Shown here piece after piece: positions 41,701-48,454 of a stretch of 64,000 nucleotides of DNA (the first letter of the stretch is position 1; each line of letters starts with the position of its first letter). Below the pieces are notes generated by a model. That model was given only the letters and a program-made list of their open reading frames with translations, made no database searches and had not been told where the DNA came from. Source of the DNA: DATBRG01 sp036560445. Its GTDB lineage: Bacteria; Pseudomonadota; Gammaproteobacteria; Burkholderiales; Methylophilaceae. Both the position numbers and the translations under genes were made by a program. The stretch is taken from assembly GCA_036560445.1 (NCBI GenBank), contig DATBRG010000035.1, positions 20,392 through 84,391 on the forward strand, read 5' to 3'.

Positions 41701-42557
41701 TGGGTATTGAGGACGACACCATGGTGCCGGTCATCCGTAACCCGCAGAAGACCAATGATGATTCGGATGCAGTATTCTATTTCCCTGGATGCGGCTCCGA
41801 GCGGCTGTTCTCCACAGTAGGCTTGGCTACTCAAGCCATGCTGTATGAGATTGGAGCCATTACCGTACTGCCGCCGGGCTACTTGTGTTGCGGTTATCCG
41901 CAGACTTCCAGCGGCAATCATGACAAGGGTAGCCAGATTACGGCGGAAAACCGTGTGCAGTTCCACCGCATCGCCAATACGCTGAATTACCTCGATATCA
42001 AGACGGTCATCGTCTCCTGCGGTACCTGCATGGATCAACTGCAGAAGTATGAATTCGAGAAGATATTCCCAGGCTGCCGTTTGCTGGATATTCACGAATA
42101 CCTTATGGAAAAAGGCATGAAGATAGAAGGCGTGACCGGTGTCCGGTACATGTACCACGACCCTTGCCACAGCCCGATGAAGACCTATGCGCCGATGAAA
42201 GTGACCAACGCCCTGATGAATACTGAAGTGGCACTGAATGACCGCTGCTGCGGTGAATCAGGCACCTTCGCCGTAGCCCGCCCGGACATTGCCACTCAGG
42301 TCAAAATGCGCAAACAGGAAGAGCTGGAAAAAGGCATGGCCAAGCTTGGCCTTACGCCCGGCGCGCCAGAGCAGGAAGTCAAAATCCTCACCTCATGTCC
42401 AAGCTGTCTGCAGGGTCTGGCACGCTATGGCGAAGATACTGGTATCCAGGCTGATTACATTGTGGTCGAGATGGCCAAGCATGTACTGGGCGAGAACTGG
42501 ATGCAGGAGTATGTGCATAAGGCGAATAACGGCGGGATAGAAAAGGTTTTACTGTAA
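38739..42557 (+). CDS. DUF3683/FAD-linked oxidase/Fe-S fusion oxidoreductase
   Basis: This 1272-residue protein fuses DUF3683 (about 1-150), an FAD_binding_4 domain (IIPRGGGTGYTGGAVPL, near 180-210), an FAD-oxidase C-terminal domain (HMHAGDGNVHTNIPVNSDDYG, HGIGITKMEF), two 4Fe-4S clusters (CLRCGKCKPVC, about 803; CTVCHKCLNPCPVDI, about 864) and two CCG domains (CCGYPQTSSGN about 1049; CCGESGTFAVARP about 1168). The layout resembles D-lactate/glycolate dehydrogenases plus a heterodisulfide-reductase-type C-terminus. It probably oxidises a 2-hydroxy acid into the quinone pool; the substrate is not visible. Confidence 0.93.
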   Translation: MTARLREIPYNYTSFSDREIVIRFLGEEIWNVLNELRDERKTGRSARMLFEVLGDLWVVSRNPYLQDDLLANKKRRKALIDALHHRIKAIDERGNGNAKVLKLIIAARQAVTTFENDFRQTENLRKKALAKLGRITRKDNIQFDGLARVSHVTDATDWRVEYPFVVINPDTEEEIAAIVKACIELGLTIIPRGGGTGYTGGAVPLTKLSAVINTEKLDTLGRVEMSTLPGVGRQVATIRCGAGVVTRRAMEAATEAGLEFACDPTSADASCIGGNVAMNAGGKKAVLWGTALDNLASWRMVTPDATWMEIERLDHNLGKIHDAEIVRFKISRYDADGKTLQAEPEILEIPGPSFRKVGLGKDVTDKFLSGLPGIQKEGCDGLITSATFILHRMPKHVRTVCLEFFGNVALAVPAIVEIKDYLDATESTLLAGLEHMDERYIKAVGYATKASRAERPKMVLIADIASDDENAVGEAASNIVRLANARGGEGFIAVSAETRKKFWLDRARTAAIAKHTNAFKINEDVVIPLPRLGDYSDGIEHINIELSINNKLKLLDTLQEFISGDLPLNEDEDTKADPERLEAKRVQSLGLLQQLRERWTTILNNLHAPVSILGEADAKLYGHYENIFRAVQSYDLRVSWKRELKKPLHEIFTGREYQKILEKCDELQKKVLKSRVFIALHMHAGDGNVHTNIPVNSDDYGMMQQAHAAVARVMALAKNLDGVISGEHGIGITKMEFLDEKTIATFAAYKHKVDPEGRFNKGKLMAGSGLDSAYTPSFSLLEAESIIMEQSAIGEIADSISDCLRCGKCKPVCTTHVPRANLLYSPRNKILGTSLLIEAFLYEEQTRRGISLKHFDEFNDVADHCTVCHKCLNPCPVDIDFGDVSIAMRNFLREQGKKHFNPGTALAMTFLNIKDPATIKLMRTFMVGFGYRAQNLAHSIARKLGLLSAFKKRPPATLGKPEIKAQVIHFLNRPMPKAMPTKTSRALLGIEDDTMVPVIRNPQKTNDDSDAVFYFPGCGSERLFSTVGLATQAMLYEIGAITVLPPGYLCCGYPQTSSGNHDKGSQITAENRVQFHRIANTLNYLDIKTVIVSCGTCMDQLQKYEFEKIFPGCRLLDIHEYLMEKGMKIEGVTGVRYMYHDPCHSPMKTYAPMKVTNALMNTEVALNDRCCGESGTFAVARPDIATQVKMRKQEELEKGMAKLGLTPGAPEQEVKILTSCPSCLQGLARYGEDTGIQADYIVVEMAKHVLGENWMQEYVHKANNGGIEKVLL

Positions 42558-42564
42558 TTTTCGT

Positions 42565-43485
42565 ATGAAGTTCAAACACCTAGTATGGTTATTTCTTTTA
42601 TTAGTTGTTTTTGCTGCTTCATATTTGAAAGTAACTAGTTTTTATGAAGGCAATATACCTAAGGTGATTGATAGTGCAGAGAAAATCGCAGGTAATGAGC
42701 CTTATTGCATTCAAGTAAATGGCGGCTATGATTATAAAGAGGCATTGGCGCTATCAGATTTCTCCGGCAAAAATATGCGAGGTGCAGAGCATGGTAATTA
42801 TCATGCGATTTTAGTTCTTGGTGATGTATATAAACCAAAACTACTAAATTGGTCTTATAGAAAGGGAAGCTTTCTTCCAGATGTTTATGGTATCCCTGCA
42901 ATTTATTGTAGCCCTAGACTGCATTTTGCAAAGACTCTCCCTAAAGCCTCTGATGTCGCGCCCGAGAAAATTAATTTTGTTTATTCCGGAATGAAGTTTT
43001 CAATTCCTAGACTTGCAGAACCTAGTAGTACAGGGGTTGATTATCATGGGTTTGTGTTTCGTGATTTCAACCATGAAATATCGCCCGATGAGCTTTCTGT
43101 AAATGTTGCAGAGGTGAATTTTCGACTAACTGACAGAATGCAAGTTTGGCTTTATAGAAAGAGCGACCCAAATCATATCGTCGAAGAAGATAACGATGAA
43201 TTTAGTTTGAGAAAGCAAAACGCTTGGTATTTTGGTTCTGGTGAGAGAACGAAAAAAGCAAATGATCCAGGATCGGTTCAATATTATTTAGAGTCGGAAA
43301 CAGGAGTAGTATCAACTTTAATTGATTGTCCAAATGATGCACGAGGTGAATGCCAACATGTGTTTCATCGGGATGGTTGGACTTATACATTTAGACATAA
43401 GCCTTTACGTGTGCCCGAATGGAAAGAACTCGAAGATAGAGTAGTTAAATTAACTCGGTCGTACATTGTTGAAGAACGACCCTAA
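42565..43485 (+). CDS. Orphan exported or anchored protein, AT-rich
   Basis: The 306-residue protein starts with a hydrophobic segment (LVWLFLLLVVFAASYL) that may be a signal or anchor. I recognise no domain. Recurring Asp/Asn/Tyr-rich stretches, such as VDYHGFVFRDFNHEISPDE and SVQYYLESETGVVSTLIDC, suggest a soluble beta-rich extracytoplasmic part. Codon choice is visibly more AT-rich than the neighbours on both sides, and it starts eight bases after the previous stop without a ribosome-binding site. It may be acquired. The next 500 bases hold no gene but a structured element. Confidence 0.7.
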   Translation: MKFKHLVWLFLLLVVFAASYLKVTSFYEGNIPKVIDSAEKIAGNEPYCIQVNGGYDYKEALALSDFSGKNMRGAEHGNYHAILVLGDVYKPKLLNWSYRKGSFLPDVYGIPAIYCSPRLHFAKTLPKASDVAPEKINFVYSGMKFSIPRLAEPSSTGVDYHGFVFRDFNHEISPDELSVNVAEVNFRLTDRMQVWLYRKSDPNHIVEEDNDEFSLRKQNAWYFGSGERTKKANDPGSVQYYLESETGVVSTLIDCPNDARGECQHVFHRDGWTYTFRHKPLRVPEWKELEDRVVKLTRSYIVEERP

Positions 43486-43997
43486 CAATTAGGGCGCAAT
43501 AATTTTAAGGCATTGCGTCGTATGCTAGATGTCGGTCTCGCCCGACTGGCGAGGTTCTTTCTTTTGCGCAGCCAAAAGAAAGAACCCAAAGAAAAGGCTG
43601 CCCCGCTACCGCTTAACTACTCCTGCGCTGCTCGCCATCACGGGCGGCAATCAAACTCGCCCTGATAGCTCACATAAACCGTGAGCTATTGCGGAGCTCA
43701 AACAGGTGATTGCCAACTACTCCCGTGACGCCTGTGCTGCTCGGCGCGGCAGAGGGGGTTGAAACCATCTCGATTTCATTTTGGACTGTATGAAGCTCGC
43801 CCCATAATTTTCTTCTCTTGCGGTGCAATTCCTGCACTGTATAAGCGCATTAAAGTCGATTACGACTGTATTATTTTTGTACTCCATCTGTCACGTAAGC
43901 TTCACCGTTATTGAGTTTAAGTGTCATTGGCACGCTCTATGCTGCATAGCGTTCGTGAAGTACCCTTTTTAATGACTTAAATGGACAGGAGCACAAA
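43486..43997. other. Gene-free region around the foldback element
   Basis: These 512 bases between the orphan gene and the small exported protein contain the foldback element at 43553-43743. The remaining 250 bases up to 43997 carry no reading frame with family resemblance; AT-rich stretches there could hold a promoter for the gene at 43998. Confidence 0.55.
43553..43743. repeat. Nested foldback non-coding element
   Basis: In about 190 bases there are four perfect or near-perfect inverted pairs: GGTTCTTTCTTTTG/CAAAAGAAAGAACC (43553-43566, 43573-43586; six-base loop); TCACGGG/CCCGTGA (43638, 43722); GGCAATCA/TGATTGCC (43646, 43707); and ATAGCTCAC/GTGAGCTAT (43665, 43681; seven-base loop), nested in order. 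Copies of CTGyGCTGCTCG flank the nest at 43623 and 43732. Such TTCTTTCTTTTG-type foldbacks resemble dispersed intergenic repeats I recall in proteobacterial genomes, but I cannot name a family. No second copy was seen here. Confidence 0.8.
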
Positions 43998-44396
43998 ATG
44001 AAACTCATCTTTATGGTATTAAGCACAGTAATTGTGATGACCACGTTAACCGCCAAAGCGGACGACACGCTTGAAACGAAGGACTTCAAGAGTAGCGTAA
44101 TGGCAAAAACAGCAGGTAGTGGCAAGGGTGTTATCGTCGTATTGACCGAGCGTGGCGAAGTCGCAGCAGATGCAGCCTACTTGCTGGCTTCACAGCTCGA
44201 TCACAATCCAGGTTTCAAGCCATTATTCCTGGCTGAGGAATCGGACAAGCTGGATGCTGATATGAAAATGCTGTCATTGACGAGCGAATCATTGCCCGCG
44301 GTGATTTTCTACAGCAAAACCGGTAAGGAACTGGGGCGCGTTGTTAGTGCTCTACCCGCATTAAAGACTCACCAAATGCAAGCTGCTGCGTATTAA
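43998..44396 (+). CDS. Small exported protein, thioredoxin-like tail
   Basis: The 132-residue protein has a signal peptide (MKLIFMVLSTVIVMTTLTAKA). The mature part, GVIVVLTERGEVAADAAYLL then SESLPAVIFYSKTGKELGRVV, has the strand order and proline turn of a thioredoxin-like half but lacks CxxC cysteines, so it would not be redox-active. I do not recognise a named family. It has its own terminator at 44457-44493 and no obvious operon partner. Confidence 0.65.
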   Translation: MKLIFMVLSTVIVMTTLTAKADDTLETKDFKSSVMAKTAGSGKGVIVVLTERGEVAADAAYLLASQLDHNPGFKPLFLAEESDKLDADMKMLSLTSESLPAVIFYSKTGKELGRVVSALPALKTHQMQAAAY

Positions 44397-44456
44397 GAAC
44401 TGGTAACAAGCTTGGGCAGGTTACAAAAATAACCCAGCTCATCCTGCACTAACCAG

Positions 44457-44493
44457 GCCAAAAAGCAGCACGCAAAAACGTGCTGCTTTGGCC
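44457..44493 (+). terminator. Terminator-like hairpin
   Basis: AAAGCAGCACG and CGTGCTGCTTT (44462-44472, 44479-44489) form an 11-base stem, extended by GGCCAA/TTGGCC, around CAAAAA. A short T-run follows, about 60 bases after the gene at 43998. Confidence 0.75.
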
Positions 44494-44533
44494 TTGACAC
44501 TGCTAGAGTACAATATCGCCTTCAAACAGATTC

Positions 44534-46174
44534 ATGGCGGTATGCGTGTTACGACTCACAGAACTAAAACTCCCGATTACTCATCCTGAAAGTGCGCTCA
44601 AAGCAGAGGTTTTGCGCCGGTTGGACATTCCTGCAGATCAACTGCTCAACTACACCATCGCCAAGCGTAGCCATGATGCGCGTAAACGCTCAGCAATAGT
44701 CTTTATCTACAGTATTGATGTTGAGATTGCGGGTGGAGAAGCGGCCGAACAGGCGCTACTCAAGCGCCAGAAGGCAGATAAGCACCTGACTGTTACGCCT
44801 GATACCAACTATAAACAAGTTGCAGCGGCACCTGCCGACTTTTATGCCAATGCCAAGCATGCACGGCCAATCGTCATTGGTACTGGGCCATGCGGAATGT
44901 TTGCCGGGCTGATGCTGGCCAAGATGGGCTTTAAGCCCATTATCCTGGAACGCGGCAAAGCGGTGCGTGAGCGCACCAAGGATACCTGGGGTATGTGGCG
45001 TGGAGCTAAGCTTAACCCTGAATCCAATACCCAGTTTGGTGAAGGCGGCGCGGGTACGTTTTCTGATGGCAAGCTGTATACGCAGATCAAGGACCCCAAG
45101 CACTATGGCAAGCAGGTTGTCCGCGAGTTTGTGAAGGCCGGCGCGCCGGATGAGATTCTCTACATGGCCAAACCGCACATCGGTACCTTTAAGCTGGTAG
45201 GCATCGTGGAAAATATCCGTGCACAGATTGTCGCGCTGGGCGGTGAAATCCGTTTTGAGAGCAAGGTGCAGGATATAGATATTGAGAACCACAAGGTACG
45301 TGGGGTGGTGCTCGCAGATGGTAGTTATATCGCCAGCGAGCATGTGGTGCTGGCTATCGGCCATAGTGCACGCGATACCTTTGCCATGCTGTATAACCGG
45401 GGCGTACACATTGAGGCCAAGCCGTTCTCGGTGGGTTTCCGTATCGAGCACCCGCAATCCAGCATTGACCTTGCGCGCTTCGGTAGCGCTGAGCACAACC
45501 CACTACTTGGCGCGGCGGATTACAGCCTGGTGCATCACGCCAGGAATGGCCGTTCGGTCTATAGCTTCTGTATGTGCCCAGGCGGCACAGTGGTGGCCGC
45601 GGCTTCTGAACCCGGGCATTTGGTGACAAATGGCATGAGCCAGTATTCACGCAATGAGCGTAATGCCAATGCCGGTATTGTAGTAGGGATCACCCCGGCA
45701 GATTACCCTGGCCACCCGCTGGCTGGCATCGAGTTCCAGCGCCGCTGGGAAGCACGTGCCTATGAGCTGGGAGGTAGCAATTACAGCGCACCGGTGCAGA
45801 TGGTGGGAGATTTCCTCAACAAGAAGGCCTCGACCCAGCTGGGTAAAGTAGAGCCTTCCTACACGCCTGGTGTTTTGCCGACCGACCTTAAAACTGCCTT
45901 GCCGGATTACGCTATCAGCGCTATCCGTGAGGCTTTGCCGGCATTTGATAAGCAGATAAAAGGCTTTGCCAAATATGATGCGGTACTGACCGGGGTGGAA
46001 ACACGTACTTCATCGCCCATTCGCATCACGCGTGATGACAATAGCTATCAAAGCCTCAATACTCAGGGGCTTTACCCGGCAGGTGAGGGTGCAGGTTATG
46101 CGGGTGGGATTCTTTCTGCGGCGATTGATGGCATGAAAGTGGCCGAGGCGGTTGCACTAAGCCTGCAATCTTAG
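44534..46174 (+). CDS. FAD-dependent oxidoreductase (COG2509 type)
   Basis: The 546-residue protein has a short N-terminal domain (LRLTELKLPITHPESALK), a dinucleotide fold RPIVIGTGPCGMFAGLMLAK with ERGKAVRERT, and the family signatures NPESNTQFGEGGAGTFSDGKL and GVETRTSSPIRI near the C-terminus, ending in AGEGAGYAGGILSAAIDGMKVAEA. COG2509 members are uncharacterised FAD dehydrogenases, sometimes fused with RNA-binding elements; no substrate is known. It stands alone upstream of the convergent phoR. Confidence 0.9.
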   Translation: MAVCVLRLTELKLPITHPESALKAEVLRRLDIPADQLLNYTIAKRSHDARKRSAIVFIYSIDVEIAGGEAAEQALLKRQKADKHLTVTPDTNYKQVAAAPADFYANAKHARPIVIGTGPCGMFAGLMLAKMGFKPIILERGKAVRERTKDTWGMWRGAKLNPESNTQFGEGGAGTFSDGKLYTQIKDPKHYGKQVVREFVKAGAPDEILYMAKPHIGTFKLVGIVENIRAQIVALGGEIRFESKVQDIDIENHKVRGVVLADGSYIASEHVVLAIGHSARDTFAMLYNRGVHIEAKPFSVGFRIEHPQSSIDLARFGSAEHNPLLGAADYSLVHHARNGRSVYSFCMCPGGTVVAAASEPGHLVTNGMSQYSRNERNANAGIVVGITPADYPGHPLAGIEFQRRWEARAYELGGSNYSAPVQMVGDFLNKKASTQLGKVEPSYTPGVLPTDLKTALPDYAISAIREALPAFDKQIKGFAKYDAVLTGVETRTSSPIRITRDDNSYQSLNTQGLYPAGEGAGYAGGILSAAIDGMKVAEAVALSLQS

Positions 46175-46188
46175 CGCGTCCTGTGCCT

Positions 46189-47511
46189 TTACTTGAATAG
46201 CGCAGTCTGTTTGTAGACTATCCTGGCCTTGGGGAATACGGCACTGAAGGTGCTGCCTTTGCCTAATTCACTCTGAATTTCCAGCCTGCCCTGATGACGT
46301 GTCAGGATATGCTTGACGATAGAGAGCCCGAGGCCGGTACCACCGGTCTCACGGGAGCGGCTGCGGTCTACCCGGTAAAAACGCTCAGTCAGGCGATCTA
46401 TGTGTTTTTGCTCAATGCCGATGCCGGTATCCCGCACACTGAATACAGCTTCATGCTCACGCGTGCCCCAGCGCATGAAAATCTCCCCGCCTTCAGGCGT
46501 GTAGCGGATTGCATTGCTGACCAGGTTGCCGAAGGCGCTATGCAGCTCTTGCATGGCCCCGGTCAAGCATAGGTTGGCATCAGCCTCTAGGTGCAGCTGG
46601 TGTTTGCCGTCACTCAGGCTGCGTGCTTCGTTCATCACGCTATTAAGCAGTTCTGCAACGTCTACCTCGGTATCCTGTGGCAGTGAGGCGCTGTTTTCTA
46701 ACTGGGATAGTGTGAGCAAGTCTTCCACCAGATGGCGCATGCGGCTGGTTTGCTCCTGCATCATGCTGAAGTAGCCGCGGATATTTTCCGGCACGGCGCC
46801 ATCCATATCGGTAAAGGTCTCGAGGAAACCACCCACTACCGTTAATGGTGTGCGCAATTCGTGAGACACATTGGCGATGAAGTCGCGGCGCATGTTTTCC
46901 AGCTTCTCTAGCTGGCTGATATCGCGGCTGATCAGTAGTTTTTGATTTGCCCCAAACGGTACTAGCTGTATCTCTAGTGTTACTTCCGGGTTACGCCAGG
47001 ACTTGAGTTTGATCGGCTCAGCATATTCGTGATTTTGCAGGTACAGCAGAAAGTCGTTGTGGCGTAGCAAGTAGCTGATAGGCTGCCCCGCATCCTGTTT
47101 TACTGAGAGGCCTAGCTGGGTTTGTGCGGGCGGGTTACACCATTCGATCTGGTCGCTGCCATTAAGCAGCACTACACCATCAGGCAGCGCGCTGGCTGCA
47201 TGGCGAAAGCGATCCAGTGCAGAAGTCAGCTGGGTTTGGCTGCGACTATGGCGCCGCTGTTCATGGTAAATAGCAGCAAACACATCTTCCCAGATGCCAG
47301 AACCATTAGGTATGGTGGCCAGATCTGGCTTCTTGAGCCATTGCATGAGCTTTTGCAGCCAGTAAAAATGGCTGGCCAGATAGGCTATCACAGCCAGGGT
47401 AAATACGGCTAAAGCGGTAAATTCATCTTCAACTGCCCATACGATCAGGCAGAAAAAAACCAGAGGTAGAGCGAGCCAGATGGCACGCCAGCGAATATCT
47501 TGCACGCGCAA
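46189..47511 (-). CDS. phoR: Phosphate regulon sensor histidine kinase PhoR
   Basis: The 440-residue protein has two N-terminal membrane helices (WRAIWLALPLVFFCLIVWAV, FTALAVFTLAVIAYLASHFYW), a PAS domain around residues 95-195, the dimerisation H-box HELRTPLTVVGGFLE, and an HATPase domain with NAIRYTPEGGEIFM and RDTGIGIEQKHI and GTGLGLSIVKHI. Its position right after phoB is the standard phoBR order. It senses phosphate through the PstSCAB/PhoU system and phosphorylates PhoB. The start may be the TTG at 47511 or the GTG two codons later, which has a better spaced AGGAA. Confidence 0.95.
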   Translation of the reverse strand: MRVQDIRWRAIWLALPLVFFCLIVWAVEDEFTALAVFTLAVIAYLASHFYWLQKLMQWLKKPDLATIPNGSGIWEDVFAAIYHEQRRHSRSQTQLTSALDRFRHAASALPDGVVLLNGSDQIEWCNPPAQTQLGLSVKQDAGQPISYLLRHNDFLLYLQNHEYAEPIKLKSWRNPEVTLEIQLVPFGANQKLLISRDISQLEKLENMRRDFIANVSHELRTPLTVVGGFLETFTDMDGAVPENIRGYFSMMQEQTSRMRHLVEDLLTLSQLENSASLPQDTEVDVAELLNSVMNEARSLSDGKHQLHLEADANLCLTGAMQELHSAFGNLVSNAIRYTPEGGEIFMRWGTREHEAVFSVRDTGIGIEQKHIDRLTERFYRVDRSRSRETGGTGLGLSIVKHILTRHQGRLEIQSELGKGSTFSAVFPKARIVYKQTALFK

Positions 47512-47545
47512 TGGTTCCTAAAATTTAAGGCGTGCTCATTATGAG

Positions 47546-48232
47546 CTACTGCGCCGAGAAACGATAGCCGACGCCTCGCACAGTTTGTATTAAATCTTCA
47601 TGGCCGGATTCTGATAATGCGCGGCGCAGACGGCGGATATGCACATCCACGGTACGGTCTTCGACAAACACGCGGTCACCCCATACACGATCCAAAACCT
47701 GGCTGCGTGAATGTACGCGTTCCGGGTTCGACATGAGGTAATGCAGTAGCCGGAATTCAGTTGGGCCCAGATCCAGCGTGGCGCCATTACCCGAAACACG
47801 GTGGGTCATCGGGTCAAGACGCAGGCCGCTGACCTCAATCGGGTCATCAGTCATCTGTGGTGCGCGACGGCGCAACACAGCCTTGATGCGGGCGTTGAGC
47901 TCACGTGGACTGAAAGGCTTGGTGACATAATCATCGGCACCAACTTCGAGGCCGCGAACCTTGTCGGCTTCTTCGCCGCGTGCAGTCAGCATAATGATGG
48001 GAATAGCTTTGCTGAGCTCATCACTTTTGAGCTTGCGTGCGAATTCGATACCGCTCATGCCCGGTAGCATCCAGTCCAGGATAATGAGATCGGGTAAGGC
48101 CTCGCGCATCAGCATTTGCGCTTGCTCTACGCTTAATGCGCGAATCGCATTGTGGCCTGCCTGCGTAAGGTTGAGCGCAAGCAGTTCCTGTATTGCTGGT
48201 TCGTCTTCTACTACAAGTATATTAGCTGGCAC
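47546..48232 (-). CDS. phoB: Phosphate regulon response regulator PhoB
   Basis: The 228-residue protein is an OmpR/PhoB-type regulator: receiver with the phosphorylatable Asp in LIILDWMLPGMSG, Thr and Lys in MLTARGEE and GADDYVTKPFSPRELNARI, and a winged helix with PTEFRLLHYLMSNPERVHSRSQVL, DRTVDVHIRRLRRAL and TVRGVGYRFS. The start is a GTG at 48232 with AAGGA upstream. A three-repeat Pho box lies 49-77 bases upstream, so phoB is probably autoregulated. Confidence 0.97.
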   Translation of the reverse strand: MPANILVVEDEPAIQELLALNLTQAGHNAIRALSVEQAQMLMREALPDLIILDWMLPGMSGIEFARKLKSDELSKAIPIIMLTARGEEADKVRGLEVGADDYVTKPFSPRELNARIKAVLRRRAPQMTDDPIEVSGLRLDPMTHRVSGNGATLDLGPTEFRLLHYLMSNPERVHSRSQVLDRVWGDRVFVEDRTVDVHIRRLRRALSESGHEDLIQTVRGVGYRFSAQ

Positions 48233-48280
48233 AGTGACATCCTTTTTAGTTCAGATTACTGATTAATTCACGTGCACTAT

Positions 48281-48309
48281 ATGACGTAAATATGACAGAT
48301 TGATGACAC
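48281..48309 (-). promoter_or_regulatory. Pho box, three repeats
   Basis: On the plus strand the heptamers ATGACGT (48281), ATGACAG (48292) and ATGACAC (48303) repeat every 11 bases. On the minus strand, the phoB coding strand, this reads GTGTCAT, CTGTCAT, ACGTCAT with AT-rich spacers, the established PhoB site consensus (CTGTCAT every 11 bp). Confidence 0.85.
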
Positions 48310-48454
48310 TGGTGAAAGGATTTACTGCATGAATTGCCATTTTTCATTTTTTGTATAACTATGTGCCTAGCCAAATTTAGCGATGCAGGTGTGACTGCTC
48401 AAGAAGCCAAGAATGGGTACGCAATTGCAAACAAAATACTGAAAGGGGAGGGCG

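Noticed and set aside
43486..43760. CRISPR array
   Set aside because: The region has inverted, not regularly spaced direct, repeats and no spacers of constant size; no cas genes are present.
42565..43997. Insertion sequence or integrative element
   Set aside because: No transposase, integrase, or clean terminal repeats with target duplications enclose the orphan gene; only the non-coding foldback suggests mobility.
45354..45650. Minus-strand frames inside the FAD oxidoreductase gene
   Set aside because: They are antisense shadows of a gene with clear FAD motifs and no start signals of their own.
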